Positions 50,584 to 61,500 of a stretch of DNA of 64,000 bases are shown in pieces. The notes below the pieces were generated by a model. That model was not told the DNA's origin, did not search any database, and saw nothing but the letters and a program-made list of their open reading frames with translations. The position numbers were made by a program, and so were the translations under genes. The DNA comes from Streptococcus sp. zg-86. GTDB taxonomy: Bacteria; Bacillota; Bacilli; Lactobacillales; Streptococcaceae. Within the stretch, counting starts at the first letter, position 1, and every line of letters starts with the position of its first letter. The DNA lies in NCBI RefSeq assembly GCF_017639855.1, contig NZ_CP072115.1, positions 868,001 to 932,000 of the forward strand. Reading direction: 5' to 3'.

Positions 50584-50838
50584 TATAGTGAATTGAATAA
50601 AAATTAGGAGATCGTTATACTCTATAAAAATCAACATCTGACTAGGCAACGAAATCGTAGCTAGAGCTGAAGTTCAGCAAGGTGAGTTAACGACGTCAGA
50701 CTTTAATTTTTGACGAGTATAAGTCGTTTTGCTTCAATAGTCCAGTAGACTGTTGAAGGTTGGAAATAGGGATTATGGAGTAATCCTCAATTAATGCCAG
50801 TTCTATCTGTAGCTCCTTGCCTTGCTCAATCCACTATA
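50584..50838. repeat. RUP/MITE-like repeat, copy D, with a nested BOX-like element
   Basis: The outer element runs from TATAGTGAATTGAATAA to CACTATA. Compared with copies B and C it is interrupted after ATCGT by a unit at about 50615-50722. That unit begins TATACTCTATAAAAATC, ends AATTTTTGACGAGTATAA and has an inner CTGAC/GTCAG pair, which is the plan of a streptococcal BOX element without boxB. The outer sequence then resumes with GTCGTTTTGCTTCAAT. Confidence 0.72.
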
Positions 50839-51034
50839 AAATGCAACAGAGTAGTCATCAAATTTCTCACTGAAAAACTCATACTCTATTTAGCATTTTT
50901 TGATACGTTCTTAGATAGTGCGGACGTAAGAAAGTATTAAAAAGGTAAATTAATTTTAATGGAGTATCAATAGCAATTAGATGATATCAGAAGATGATTT
51001 CGACAGAAGTCATCTTTTTTGTTATACTGGCAGT
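50839..51034 (+). other. intergenic region before the methyltransferase gene
   Basis: This AT-rich region has no convincing gene. AGATGA/TCATCT with TTTTTT (about 50992-51020) is a terminator-like hairpin. TATACT (51023-51028) follows at once and stands 6 nt before the ATG of the next gene, so terminator and promoter are back to back. Confidence 0.5.
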
Positions 51035-51799
51035 ATGAAATGGATTGTTACAACAAGTCTTGGTATGGATGAACAGTTGGTTGCAAGGGCAAAGACTATT
51101 GCAACTTCTTTCGGTGTGCCCTATATTGAGCGGAAAAAACAGGCTGTTAAACGACTACAAGAGCAGTATGGGACAGTCTTAGTGGTCTATCAGGATAGAC
51201 TTTTACTGGAGCAGGTTGGAGGAAAGCGATTATTTTTCCACCCAGATACGGCACTGTTGCGTATCAAATCGCAGCATGATCCCTTGCTAGAGCTGATTGG
51301 CTCAACTCCTAAAAGGATTTGTGATGCTACTATGGGCTTGGCTTCTGATAGTATCGTGATGGCAAGCGCTGGTCATCAAGTGACAGCCATTGAGTCTACG
51401 AGCCTGATTGCTTTTATTGTGAGTCAAGGATTGCAGAATTGGGATACTGGTATGGAGCAGGTCAATACAGCTATGCGGTCGATTCAAGTGGTCGAAATGG
51501 ATAGTCTTACTTTCTTACGACAGCAGGCAAGTCATTCCTTTGATATTGTCTATTTTGACCCCATGTTTTCTGAGGACATTGTCGAATCACAGAATTTAGC
51601 AGGCATAGAGAATTTGGCTAATCCCGCAAGGTTAACAAAAGACTTATTCGTAGAAGCGAAGCGAGTAGCAAAAGAAAAAATTATTTTAAAAGCCCATTTT
51701 AGAGATCCTATTTTTGAAGAACTTGGTTTTACTCGCCTGGTTCGTCCCAATCAGAAATTTCATTATGGAATTCTGGAAGTAGCAACCAGTATAAAATAG
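51035..51799 (+). CDS. class I SAM-dependent methyltransferase (RsmJ-like)
   Basis: This 254-residue methyltransferase is probably an rRNA modifier like RsmJ (guanine N2 methylation in 16S rRNA), inferred from the motifs. The SAM site has ICDATMGLASDSIVMASAGHQVTAIE near 92-117 and a catalytic-type DIVYFDPMF near 170-178. A longer frame from 50981 crosses a hairpin; the domain begins at MKWIVTTSLGMDEQL, so I use 51035. The -10 box is 6 nt upstream and no Shine-Dalgarno is present, so it may be a leaderless transcript. Confidence 0.82.
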   Translation: MKWIVTTSLGMDEQLVARAKTIATSFGVPYIERKKQAVKRLQEQYGTVLVVYQDRLLLEQVGGKRLFFHPDTALLRIKSQHDPLLELIGSTPKRICDATMGLASDSIVMASAGHQVTAIESTSLIAFIVSQGLQNWDTGMEQVNTAMRSIQVVEMDSLTFLRQQASHSFDIVYFDPMFSEDIVESQNLAGIENLANPARLTKDLFVEAKRVAKEKIILKAHFRDPIFEELGFTRLVRPNQKFHYGILEVATSIK

Positions 51800-51860
51800 G
51801 GATTTCCTTTTTTGTAAAAAAAATAGTATAATAATATATAGGAAAAGGAGGAGATTCATC

Positions 51861-52532
51861 ATGGAATGGATTAAATTAGTGGGCATTCTCATCATTGTGA
51901 TAGGCTTTGTCCTAAAGTTTGATGCGATTGCGACAGTTGTTGTGGCAGGTCTTGTTACTGCCTTGGTTTCTGGAATGTCAGTTGTTGAGTTTTTGACAGT
52001 ATTGGGAGAAAATTTCACCGCCCAGCGAGTGGTTACGATTTTCTTGGTGACACTTCCATTGGTTGGATTATCTGAAAAGTATGGCTTGCGTCACCGCGCT
52101 ATTCATATGATGAACTCCATTAAATCACTGACAGCAGGTGCTTTTTACAGCCTATATGTCTTGGTACGCTTAGTTTGTGGTCTATTTTCTATCCGCTTGG
52201 GTGGGCATCCACAGTTTGTTCGTCCCTTGGTTGAGCCAATGGGGCAGGCAGCAGCCCAAGCCAAGTATGGAGAACTAGCAGAAGAGGAAATCGAAGAATT
52301 AAAAGGTCGTGCAGCAGCTAGTGAAAACTTTGGGAATTTCTTTGGTCAAAATACCTTCTCAGGAGCGGCGGGTATCCTGTTGATTAGTGGAACCTTAGTT
52401 TCGTTAGGTTACGAAGAAAACAATGCACGCTTGGCCCTAACGTCTTTAATCATCGCAGGAGCTGCCTTTGTTGTGGTTCTTATTTCGAATTTCTTATTTG
52501 ATAAGAAATTGCAGAGAAAGCACCAGAAATAG
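51861..52532 (+). CDS. DUF969 family membrane protein
   Basis: This 223-residue protein has four or five hydrophobic segments (residues 3-22, 27-50, 58-70, 95-113, 160-215) and conserved RLGGHPQFVRPLVEPM and FFGQNTFSGAAGILL blocks. With DUF979 it forms a two-part membrane protein, possibly a transporter or permease. pcp follows, which suggests handling of pyroglutamyl or small peptide-derived substrates. AAGGAGGAG precedes the ATG; TATAAT near 51828 is a likely -10. Confidence 0.85.
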   Translation: MEWIKLVGILIIVIGFVLKFDAIATVVVAGLVTALVSGMSVVEFLTVLGENFTAQRVVTIFLVTLPLVGLSEKYGLRHRAIHMMNSIKSLTAGAFYSLYVLVRLVCGLFSIRLGGHPQFVRPLVEPMGQAAAQAKYGELAEEEIEELKGRAAASENFGNFFGQNTFSGAAGILLISGTLVSLGYEENNARLALTSLIIAGAAFVVVLISNFLFDKKLQRKHQK

Positions 52533-52541
52533 GAGGAGATT

Positions 52542-53465
52542 ATGGAAAAATTTGTACCCATTTTATTAGAAATTGCCTATGTCGTCATGGGACTGCAATT
52601 GCTTCACACAGCCTATTGTGCAGTAAAAGATGAGAGCAATGATACACGGATTGGAACAGGCTTATTTTGGGCTATTCTAGGTGTGATTTTTGTTGCAGGT
52701 AGTTATATTCCCTCTCTTGTGACGGGAATCTTAGTGGTCTTGTTGGCCTTGCTTACACTCTTCAAACAGGTTAAAATCGGTACCCTACCAGCATTTAAGG
52801 AAGAAAAGGCAGAAGCAGCAGCTCGAAAATACGGTTTTGGAATTTTTGTACCCGTTATTACCCTTGCGATTGTGGCCTTCCTTGTAGCAAGATTCTATCC
52901 AAAATTCAGTTCGGTTTCCTTGGGAATTGCAGCTTTGGTTGCTACAATTGTTATTGTTGTGATAACGCGCGCTAAGCCGAAGGAATTGCTGGCAGAAAAT
53001 AACCGCATGATTCAGTTGACATCAACAAGCAGTATTTTACCGCAGTTGCTAGCAGCCTTAGGAGCCATCTTCACCCTAGCTGGTGTTGGAACGGTGATTT
53101 CAAACCTAATTAGTGGCTTTGTGCCTGACGGAAGTCGTTTCTTCGGTGTGGTAGCTTATGTTCTTGGCATGGTTATTTTCACGATGATTATGGGAAATGC
53201 CTTTGCGGCCTTTACCGTTATTACAGCCGGTGTTGGTGTTCCCTTTGTTTTTGCCTTAGGAGCTGATCCAATTATTGCTAGTGCTTTTGCGATGACAGCA
53301 GGTTATTGTGGTACCTTATTGACTCCTATGGCAGCAAATTTCAATGCCTTGCCGGCAGCCCTGCTTGATATGAAAGATAAGAATGGGGTCATTAAAGTGC
53401 AGGCGCCGGTCGCCCTCATTATGATTGTCGTTCATATTGTCTTGATGTATCTGCTCGCATTTTAA
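52542..53465 (+). CDS. DUF979 family membrane protein
   Basis: This 307-residue protein has about eight hydrophobic segments and glycine-rich family blocks (MIMGNAFAAFTVITAGVGVPF near 220-240, TAGYCGTLLTPMAANFNALPAALL near 258-281). It is the standard partner of DUF969, starting 9 bp after it behind AGGAGGAG. I infer a joint role in membrane transport; the substrate is unknown. Confidence 0.85.
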   Translation: MEKFVPILLEIAYVVMGLQLLHTAYCAVKDESNDTRIGTGLFWAILGVIFVAGSYIPSLVTGILVVLLALLTLFKQVKIGTLPAFKEEKAEAAARKYGFGIFVPVITLAIVAFLVARFYPKFSSVSLGIAALVATIVIVVITRAKPKELLAENNRMIQLTSTSSILPQLLAALGAIFTLAGVGTVISNLISGFVPDGSRFFGVVAYVLGMVIFTMIMGNAFAAFTVITAGVGVPFVFALGADPIIASAFAMTAGYCGTLLTPMAANFNALPAALLDMKDKNGVIKVQAPVALIMIVVHIVLMYLLAF

Positions 53466-53506
53466 GCCGAAGCATTTGTGTTAGAAAAAGAGAAAAGGAG
53501 TAGATC

Positions 53507-54154
53507 ATGAAAATTCTCGTAACAGGCTTTGATCCTTTTGGTGGTGAAGCTGTCAATCCAGCCTTAGAGGCTGTTAAACAATTGCCAGCTAACATTGCTG
53601 GTGCAGAAGTCCAATGGGTGGAAGTCCCAACTGTTTTTTACAAATCAGCACAGGTATTGGAAGAAAAAATCGCTGCCTACCAACCAGATGTTGTGCTTTG
53701 TATCGGTCAAGCAGGTGGTCGATTTGGTCTGACACCAGAGCGTGTTGCCATTAACCAAGATGATGCTCGGATTCCAGATAATGATGGCAACCAGCCAATC
53801 GATACGGTTATCCGTGCAGATGGTGAACCAGCTTACTTTGCGACTCTGCCAATCAAGGCCATGGTAGAGGCAATCAAGGCAGCAGGTCTACCAGCCTCTG
53901 TCTCAAATACAGCAGGTACCTTTGTCTGCAACCACTTGATGTACCAAGCCTTGTACTTGGCGGATAAGAAATTCCCAGGTTTGAAAGCAGGCTTCATGCA
54001 CATTCCATTTATGACCGAGCAAGTCGTAGACAAGCCAAATACTGCTTCAATGGGCTTAGCAGATATTGTCAAAGGAATCGAAGCGGCAATTGCAGCCATT
54101 GTATCTTATCAGGATAAGGCAGACCTAAAGACCGTTGGTGGAGAAACGCATTAA
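53507..54154 (+). CDS. pcp: pyrrolidone-carboxylate peptidase
   Basis: Pcp removes N-terminal pyroglutamate from peptides in the cytoplasm. The 215-residue C15 cysteine peptidase has the start motif TGFDPFGGEAVNPA, the catalytic Glu region GRFGLTPERVAIN near 73-85, the catalytic Cys in SNTAGTFVCNHLMYQAL near residue 143, and the His in GFMHIPF near 167. The order DUF969-DUF979-pcp is a streptococcal unit. Confidence 0.96.
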   Translation: MKILVTGFDPFGGEAVNPALEAVKQLPANIAGAEVQWVEVPTVFYKSAQVLEEKIAAYQPDVVLCIGQAGGRFGLTPERVAINQDDARIPDNDGNQPIDTVIRADGEPAYFATLPIKAMVEAIKAAGLPASVSNTAGTFVCNHLMYQALYLADKKFPGLKAGFMHIPFMTEQVVDKPNTASMGLADIVKGIEAAIAAIVSYQDKADLKTVGGETH

Positions 54155-54450
54155 AAGCTGTGAGTAGGAGAGTAGTCCTTTGTTGATACAGGTTATAAAA
54201 CCTGTTGAATAAGTTCCAATATGTTTTGGATGTATAAAGATAAAAACGATTATTATTAGAAGAGTCAAAGTAATTTTGGCTCTTTTTTTATGAATATTTT
54301 CAGAAAAACAGATGAAAATCAAAGAATGTTCGGTTTTGATAAGATTAATAGGCAAAAACCTTGACATATAGGAGGGGGGAGGGTACAATGTCCTTGGATA
54401 TAGTATACAAATAAAAATCCATGGATAAACATTTAGGAGGTAGCACATAT
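54155..54450 (+). promoter_or_regulatory. pcp terminator and surface-operon promoter with a G-run spacer
   Basis: AGAGTCAAA/TTGGCTCT followed by TTTTTTT (about 54262-54290) is a terminator. TTGACA (54361-54366) and TACAAT (54384-54389) form a near-consensus promoter with a 17-nt spacer. The spacer contains GGA, six G (54374-54379), A and GGG. A leader of about 55 nt follows to the Shine-Dalgarno TAGGAGG. No gene is seen in this gap. Confidence 0.75.
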
Positions 54451-55080
54451 ATGGGCCGTGCAGTACGATTAAGAAAAACGTTGTTTTTTGGATATTCACG
54501 ATCTTCCGTTCATGAAACGATTCGGCAGATGAATCATGATCAAGAAAGGTTGAAAGACACTATCAGACACCAAGAAGATACCATAAATGATCTGAAAGAG
54601 CGTTTAGTACGATATCAGAGTAAAGAATTACTAATCTCAGAAGTTATCGTAGAAGCAAAAGATTTGGCGAAAAATGTCATTAAAGATGCTCATGATGAAG
54701 CTTCAGATATTCGGACTTCAACGGAACAGGAAGTGGCTGAGCGACTTTCTGATTTTGAATTATCAATGGCTGAGCTAGAAGCTATTAAACGTGAAATCGT
54801 TATGCAAGAAAATGTCTTGAAGAAGGAACTCAAAGAAGTCTTGCAAAAACACTTGGAAGTCTTGGATAACACAGATTTATCAAGTTTTGTAGATGCTAGT
54901 CAGGAAATTGATATGAGCTTTGATTTGACTCAAGATGTCAAAGAACGTATTCAGAATTCTGAAAAAGTGGTCCAAGAAGATAATAATAGGAAAATTATTG
55001 ATCTTATCCGCAAGAGTAAAGAGTTGACAGCAGAAGTTGATGAAATTCCTACTTATAATTTTGAACAATTAATGTTTTAA
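54451..55080 (+). CDS. DivIVA-like coiled-coil protein
   Basis: This 209-residue protein is almost wholly helical. The N-terminal LRKTLFFGYSRSSVHETIRQM resembles the DivIVA membrane- and pole-binding segment (F..GY....V...I). A long coiled coil follows at about 27-140 and a second helix at 155-190. DivIVA proteins gather at division sites and curved membranes. ATG 54451 follows AGGAGG; the frame opens 10 codons earlier. It starts an apparent operon with the YbjN-like gene and the giant surface protein, so a role in placing surface-protein export at the septum is a reasonable guess, not shown. Confidence 0.6.
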   Translation: MGRAVRLRKTLFFGYSRSSVHETIRQMNHDQERLKDTIRHQEDTINDLKERLVRYQSKELLISEVIVEAKDLAKNVIKDAHDEASDIRTSTEQEVAERLSDFELSMAELEAIKREIVMQENVLKKELKEVLQKHLEVLDNTDLSSFVDASQEIDMSFDLTQDVKERIQNSEKVVQEDNNRKIIDLIRKSKELTAEVDEIPTYNFEQLMF

Positions 55081-55098
55081 GACAAGTAAGGAGGAGGC

Positions 55099-55530
55099 AT
55101 GTTAGTGGACTCTATTAACAGGGCATTTAACGCAGTATTACTCGAACGATCATTTCCCTTGAAACAAGAAAGAATCGCTAACGGTATCATTTACAAAGGA
55201 AAAATTGACCTAGGAACTAAAGCGATTCCTTTTGCCATATCCGTCACCATGGAGCATGGCCAAGGAATTGCACAACTAATCTTTCATCCGATTGCATATT
55301 GTGACTCAGAGAAAGAGCGGTTAAGATGGCTTCATTTTGTTAATGAGTGGAATGATGCGTATGGAACGGGGTACTATCTTTGTATAGCAAAGAACCGTGA
55401 GGTTTATATGCGATATGTCTTATCTGTCTCTGAGCAGACAGTTGATCAGATTTTTCAAGGTATTATTCTAGGTAGTAATCTTGTTAAGCACGTTGCTAAA
55501 GAGATTGAATATCAATTTGGTACACAGTAA
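55099..55530 (+). CDS. YbjN-like (secretion-chaperone fold) protein
   Basis: This 143-residue soluble protein has the order helix (VDSINRAFNAVLLERSF), beta strands (IIYKGKIDLGTKAIPFAISVTMEHG, GIAQLIFHPIAYC), helix (SEKERLRWLHFVNEWNDAY), strands, helix. This is the layout of the YbjN family, which shares the class I type III secretion chaperone fold. I recall no catalytic motif. It stands 18 bp after the coiled-coil gene and 28 bp before the giant adhesin, behind GGAGGAGG. A chaperone or assembly role for the surface protein is inferred from position. Confidence 0.55.
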   Translation: MLVDSINRAFNAVLLERSFPLKQERIANGIIYKGKIDLGTKAIPFAISVTMEHGQGIAQLIFHPIAYCDSEKERLRWLHFVNEWNDAYGTGYYLCIAKNREVYMRYVLSVSEQTVDQIFQGIILGSNLVKHVAKEIEYQFGTQ

Positions 55531-55558
55531 AGTAGAAGTAAAGCAGTAGGAGAAATAG

Positions 55559-58500
55559 ATGAAACAGAAACGTAAGAAAAAATACGTCCATCAAATGAAA
55601 CGAAATAAGGCCTTACAGACGGTCGTAGCAGCGTCTGCCATCGGTATGGTCGGAACAGCCGTTATTGAGCCTCATAGTGTCGCAGCTGACGCGACAGAAG
55701 TTGTTTCCTCAGGTGTGGAGACAGCAGTAACAGCGGAAGCAACACTAGCAGAGGAAGGATCAGCAAGCGAGATAGCAGTTGAAGCCTCTTCTGATGAGGA
55801 GACACGTACAGCGGAAGAAATTGTAGCAGATCTTTCGGCTGAAGTAAGTCAAGAAGTTGCTAGCTTGAAGGAACTTGAAAAGAGTAAGGCTGAAGCAGTT
55901 GAAGTCATTCGAGGCTTGGCAGGTCTTTCTGATACCCAAAAAACTGACTATGAACAAGCGATTCAAGAGGCTGATTCACTAGTTACTGTCCAAAAACGTG
56001 TAGAAGCCGCTAAGGCAGCAGCAAGCGAAGCAAGTACGGTAGAGAATCAAGCTGCATCTGAAGATACAGCGCAACCAAAAATAGAAAAGAAAGCAGATGA
56101 ACGAGTTGCTGGAATTACTTATAAGGTGACCTATACTGATGTGGAAACAGATAAGATTATCCAATCTGAGAACAAGTCCCTTGCCGTTCGTACGAGTGAC
56201 AAACCAGCAACAGCAGAAGTAACAGAAACTGCGGCAGCAGTGAATGGCTATCGTCTTGCGCAAGACCAAGTAGAGACCATCTCAGCAGTTGTGACAGAAA
56301 AACGTCGCAATGTCCTCAACTTCAACGTCGTAGCAGACAAGGAAAACGCAGCAGCTCCATCTCAAGGAGCGGACTTCCGTGCCCACCTGATGATACCGAC
56401 GAATGACAAACCCTATATCACCATCGAACGCTACTGGGGAAAAGACCGCAATGCATCAAATCCTGATTATAAGGTAACTAAAAATGGTGATACCCTAAAT
56501 CTCTCCTATAAGATGGGGACGACGCGGATCAGTCCAGATGATGTAGATCTGACAGAAGGTGCTAAGAAGCTCGGCCTGACCTATGATAAAGTCTCCAACT
56601 ACATCACAGGCACTATAACTCTTGATTCATCTGTACCAATTGGAACCTATGAAATTGGGTTAGTCTCTAAGACAGATCCAGCTGTAAAGGCTAGTGCAGA
56701 TTTTACTGTTCAATCACACGCAGGTTTTGTACCAAGATTGGATAGTACGCCAGAAAATCAGACGAGTGCAAACTACAATGGTAGTTATAGAGAATTTGTG
56801 CGATCAGTCACTTTTAGAGATCGCGATACTAACAACTGGATTGATCATATTTCTTCAGCTGAATATACAGGGCAATACTGGGGACGAACTCAGGGGATAG
56901 AATTTTCTGAAACTGAAAATAAACCATCTACCACTGTTAATTATTCAGGATTGTATGTAACAACAACACCTTTCGGATATTGGCTGCCAGGAGAGGCCCA
57001 AACTCTCGCAAATGCGACTTCAAATACTCCTCAGTATGAAGCAAAATTTGAATTATTCGCTTTAGATGATTTAACGACTTTCCCTGTGAATCATCTCAGT
57101 ATCGCAGAATTTGAACAAACAGGAGGGTCTGATAAGGTTGAAATCGAGCTGTTGGATTATAGCAAACTCGAGCCAGGGAAACGTACCTATATTCCACATA
57201 GCGGGTATACGAGCAATCGTAACTACATAAATGGTCAAAATAGTACACCGTATGTTGTTCGTTTTAAAAAATTACCTGAATTGGCAGGAGATTATTTTGT
57301 TACTTTCAAGGTAGTAGATAACCTTGGACTAGAAAAAAACTTCCGCCTAGACTTTAAAACTATTGAACGTTCACAAAATGGTGCCTTGACCAATGCGGAT
57401 GTTCGCTTTACAGGCTCTCCAGACTATCTCCTAGGAGGAGCTGCCCGTGTATCAGTACCGACTTCTACGGAGCGTCAAGTTCTAGGAACAGTGGAGAAAA
57501 ACAAGGAAAATGCGACTATTAAGCCCGTTTCCTTCCCAGCTGGCACAAGTTTGACAGAAAATGGTGAGGTCGTCAAAGAGGCTGGAACGAAGCTAGCACC
57601 AGGGATCTACAAGTTTGAAGTCAAGGCCGTAGATGGTCACTTTGGTGATAATGCACCGAATCGGATTTTTGACTTTGAAGTGACTGATGTCATCAATCCA
57701 ATCGCTCATCAAGTCTGGAAAGAAGGAGAAACCTTTCCCCCCATTCCAGTCAGTCTAGAAGGTGGTAGCACTATTACCGACATCAAGGTAGAAGCTAGCG
57801 ATGTTTATGCGTTGATCAATCCAAACAATGTCGACTCAACTCTAGAAGGAACAGGGATTCAAAAGACGACAGAAAATCAAACAGCCAAAGTCACTGTATC
57901 TTATCAAAATGGAGATGGTTCAACCTCTGTTACGTCGACCACTTTCACCTATGAAGTCCAGCCAAATCCAGACAACGACCTAGAGTTGGATGTCACTAAT
58001 GCCAAACAGACGGTTACGGAAGGAACGCGATTCGAAGATATGGTCATTACGCATACAGAGGGAGCTACTCTGACCGTTGACACATCGCGCCTTCCGGTAG
58101 GGGTACGTTACAATAGCAAGACAAAAACGATTGCTGGTATCGGTCGTTACGAGGGTATGTACCGCATTCCTGTGACAGCGACCCTTGATAAAAAAACGCA
58201 GACTAAATTTATCGAACTCACTGTGACTCCTGGTGAATTTACAGTCGAACCAGTTGAGGTGACCATACCAGTCCTTGAGAACTTTGAGTATAAACTTCCA
58301 ATACCGAAGAATTCAATTATTGAAAGGGATTCTTATTTCGAGAATCTTCCATCAGGCTTGTCGATAGATCTAGCTACAGGAACGATCAAAGGTACTCCGA
58401 AACAGGTTGGTACATTCGAGGTGACAACTTATGGTCCAGATATTCCTTATAATACGAAGGGATTGGTATATAGACGAGGGAGTCAGACGGCAGTAGGCAC

Positions 58501-61500
58501 AGTTAAAATTACCGTTACTCCAAAAGACTTGGAAGTCAGTGGTGAAGATCGGACGGTCATGATTGGCGATGCGATTGATCCAATCGTTCTAAGTGTTACT
58601 GATGGAGCAAGGATAGATCGTGTATACAACTTACCTTATGGTTTGAGCTATAATAGCGAGACCAAGACTATCTCAGGAACTCCTACCTATAAAGGTGAAA
58701 CTACGGTAACCGTTAGTGCTAGCTATCCAGAAATTAGAGGAAATGAGAAGACGACAACCTTAAAAATCAACGTATTGCCTAGACCAATCGAGGTAACCGC
58801 AGAAAATCGAACGGTTCAAGTCTTGGATGAAATCGATCCAATTGTCTTTAAGGTAAGTGATAAAGCTGAGGTTGACTTTAGATATTGGGCTTTACCAGAG
58901 GGATTGACTTTTGATCAAAGTACCAATACTATTTCGGGCAGACCAACTCGTAAAGGAGAGTTTAATTTTTCAGTGACGGCTACCTATCCTTTCGATCGAT
59001 CTGCAACTGCGACTACCAACTTTAAAATCACCGTCACACCAAAACCGTTAGACATTTCAGCTGAAGATCGGACAGTTCAGGTACTGAGTGAGATGAGTCC
59101 AATTAAGATTGCCGTTTCAGAAGGGGCAAAAATTCGGGATGATTTTAGCTATGCTCTCCCAGCAGGTTTGACCTATAATCCAGACACTCAAACGATTTCA
59201 GGAACTCCAACAGCTGTTACTTCTGAAGACGGAGCCATAATTCCTGTCTCTGCCTATTATCCAGGAGCAGAAAGTGACACTGAAGTGACGAAGAATATTG
59301 TAATCAAGGTAACACCACTACCTGTTACTGTAGATGCTAGTCCGAAGACTCAAACTGTTGACCTTGGTACAGCTATACAAGATATCGTAGTGACTTCAAG
59401 CCCGCACTCAGAAGTCTCTCTCTGGACACCATATAGTGTCGTTCCAGAGGAAAATATCGATGCGGCAGTCTTTAGTGAGTATGGACTTCGTTATGATCCA
59501 AAAACGAAGACTCTTTCAGGAACCCCAAGCAAGATCGGGAACTTTAATCTTGTCTTTCAGGCAAGCAATTCTCCTGAGCTCGGCGGCGCTGAAGCGAAGA
59601 CAACGGTCAGCCTAAGCGTTGTGGATGACTCGCTTGACTTGACCTTGAGCCACCCAATTCAGACAGTCTTGAAGGGCTCAAGCATTCGCAATGCAGTCAT
59701 CAAGCATACAGAAGGAGCGACTCTAAACGTTGATACGAGCATGCTTCCAGAGGGAGTAATTTATAACGAAGCAACCAAGACCTTCTCAGGCAAACCAGGC
59801 GTGAGCGGAACCTTCGAAATCCCAGTAACTTTGACCAATGCTCGAGGTACGAAAACTAAGTCGACTCTCTTTGACTTGACAGTACTTGAGTTACCAGAAT
59901 ATAAGAATGCGACTCAATCTTCAGATCCAAGCATAAATAAGGTTGTCGAAGGTGATACAACGATTAGCGGTAGTGGTCAAGCAGGTGCAACAATTGAAGT
60001 TCGTTTGCCAAATGGTGACATCAAAGAAGTAACGGTTTCTACCGAAGGTACATGGACCATCACAGATGTTCCAGCCTTTGAAAAAGGTCAATCGGTAACA
60101 GCTAAGCAAACGGAAAGTGGAAAAACAGCAAGTGATGCCATCAATACCACTGCTATAGCAGCCGACAAGGTAGAAAAATCAGTATCCGCCGATCCAATCG
60201 TGAACAGCGTTATTGAAGGCTCTACAACTGTCAGTGGTAAAGGAACTCCAAATGCGAAAATCGAAGTCCGCCTGCCAAACGGCACAACGAAGACAACAAC
60301 TGTAAGTGCAGAAGGTACATGGACTATCACAGATGTTCCAGCCTTTGAAAAAGGTCAATCGGTAACCGCTAAGCAAACAGAAAGCGGAAAAACAGCAAGT
60401 GATGCGATTAATACCACTGCCGTAGCAGCAGATAAGGCAGAAAAATTAGTATCTGCCGATCCAATCGTGAACAGCGTTATTGAAGGCTCTACAACTGTCA
60501 GTGGTAAAGGAACTCCAAATGCTAAGATTGAAGTTCGTTTGCCAGATGGAACCACGCAGACAACGACCGTAAGTGCAGAAGGTACATGGACTATCACAGA
60601 TGTTCCAGCCTTTGAAAAAGGTCAGTCAGTAACCGTTAAACAAACTGAAACTGACAAGACACCAAGTGATGCAATCAACACAACTGCGGTTCCAGTTATT
60701 ACAAAAGGTGACAAAGGTGAAGATGGTGCCCCAGGTCGTGACGGCCAAGATGGTAAAACTCCAACCGTTACCACAAAACGTGGAGAGCAAGGTGGCAAAC
60801 AAGGAACGATTGTTACGATCACGAATGGCGAAGGCGCCCCAGTCGAAACCTTCATTCCGGATGGCGAAAAAGGTGCAGACGGTGCAGCTGGCCAAGATGG
60901 CAAGACCCCAAGCGTTACCACAAAACGTGGAAAAAAAGAAGGTAAACAAGGAACGATTGTCACGATTACGAATGCCAATGGAGCCCCAGTCGAAACCTTT
61001 ATCCCAGATGGCGAAAAAGGCGACAAGGGAGAACAAGGTGCAGCTGGTCGTGATGGTCAAGATGGTAAGACACCAACTGTCACTGCCACCCGTGGAGAAA
61101 AAGAAGGCAAACAAGGAACGATTGTTACGATTACGAATGGTGAAGGTGATCCAGTAGAAACCTTCATTCCAGACGGTGAAAAAGGTGCAGACGGTGCAGC
61201 TGGCCAAGACGGCGCCCCAGGTCGAGACGGTGTAGATGGTCAAGATGGTGCTCCAGGACGCGATGGCGTAGATGGTAAAGAAGGCGCCCCAGGTCGTGAT
61301 GGCCAAGACGGCAAGACTCCAACCGTTACCACAAAACGTGGAGAGCAAGGTGGCAAACAAGGAACGATTGTTACGATCACGAATGGCGACGGCGCCCCAG
61401 TAGAAACCTTCATTCCAGATGGTGAAAAAGGTGCAGACGGTGCAGCTGGCCAAGACGGCAAGACCCCAACTGTTACCACAAAACGTGGAGAGCAAGGTGG

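Noticed and set aside
50981..51034. Longer start for the methyltransferase at 50981
   Set aside because: It crosses a terminator-like hairpin and the -10 box; the domain starts at MKWIVTTS.
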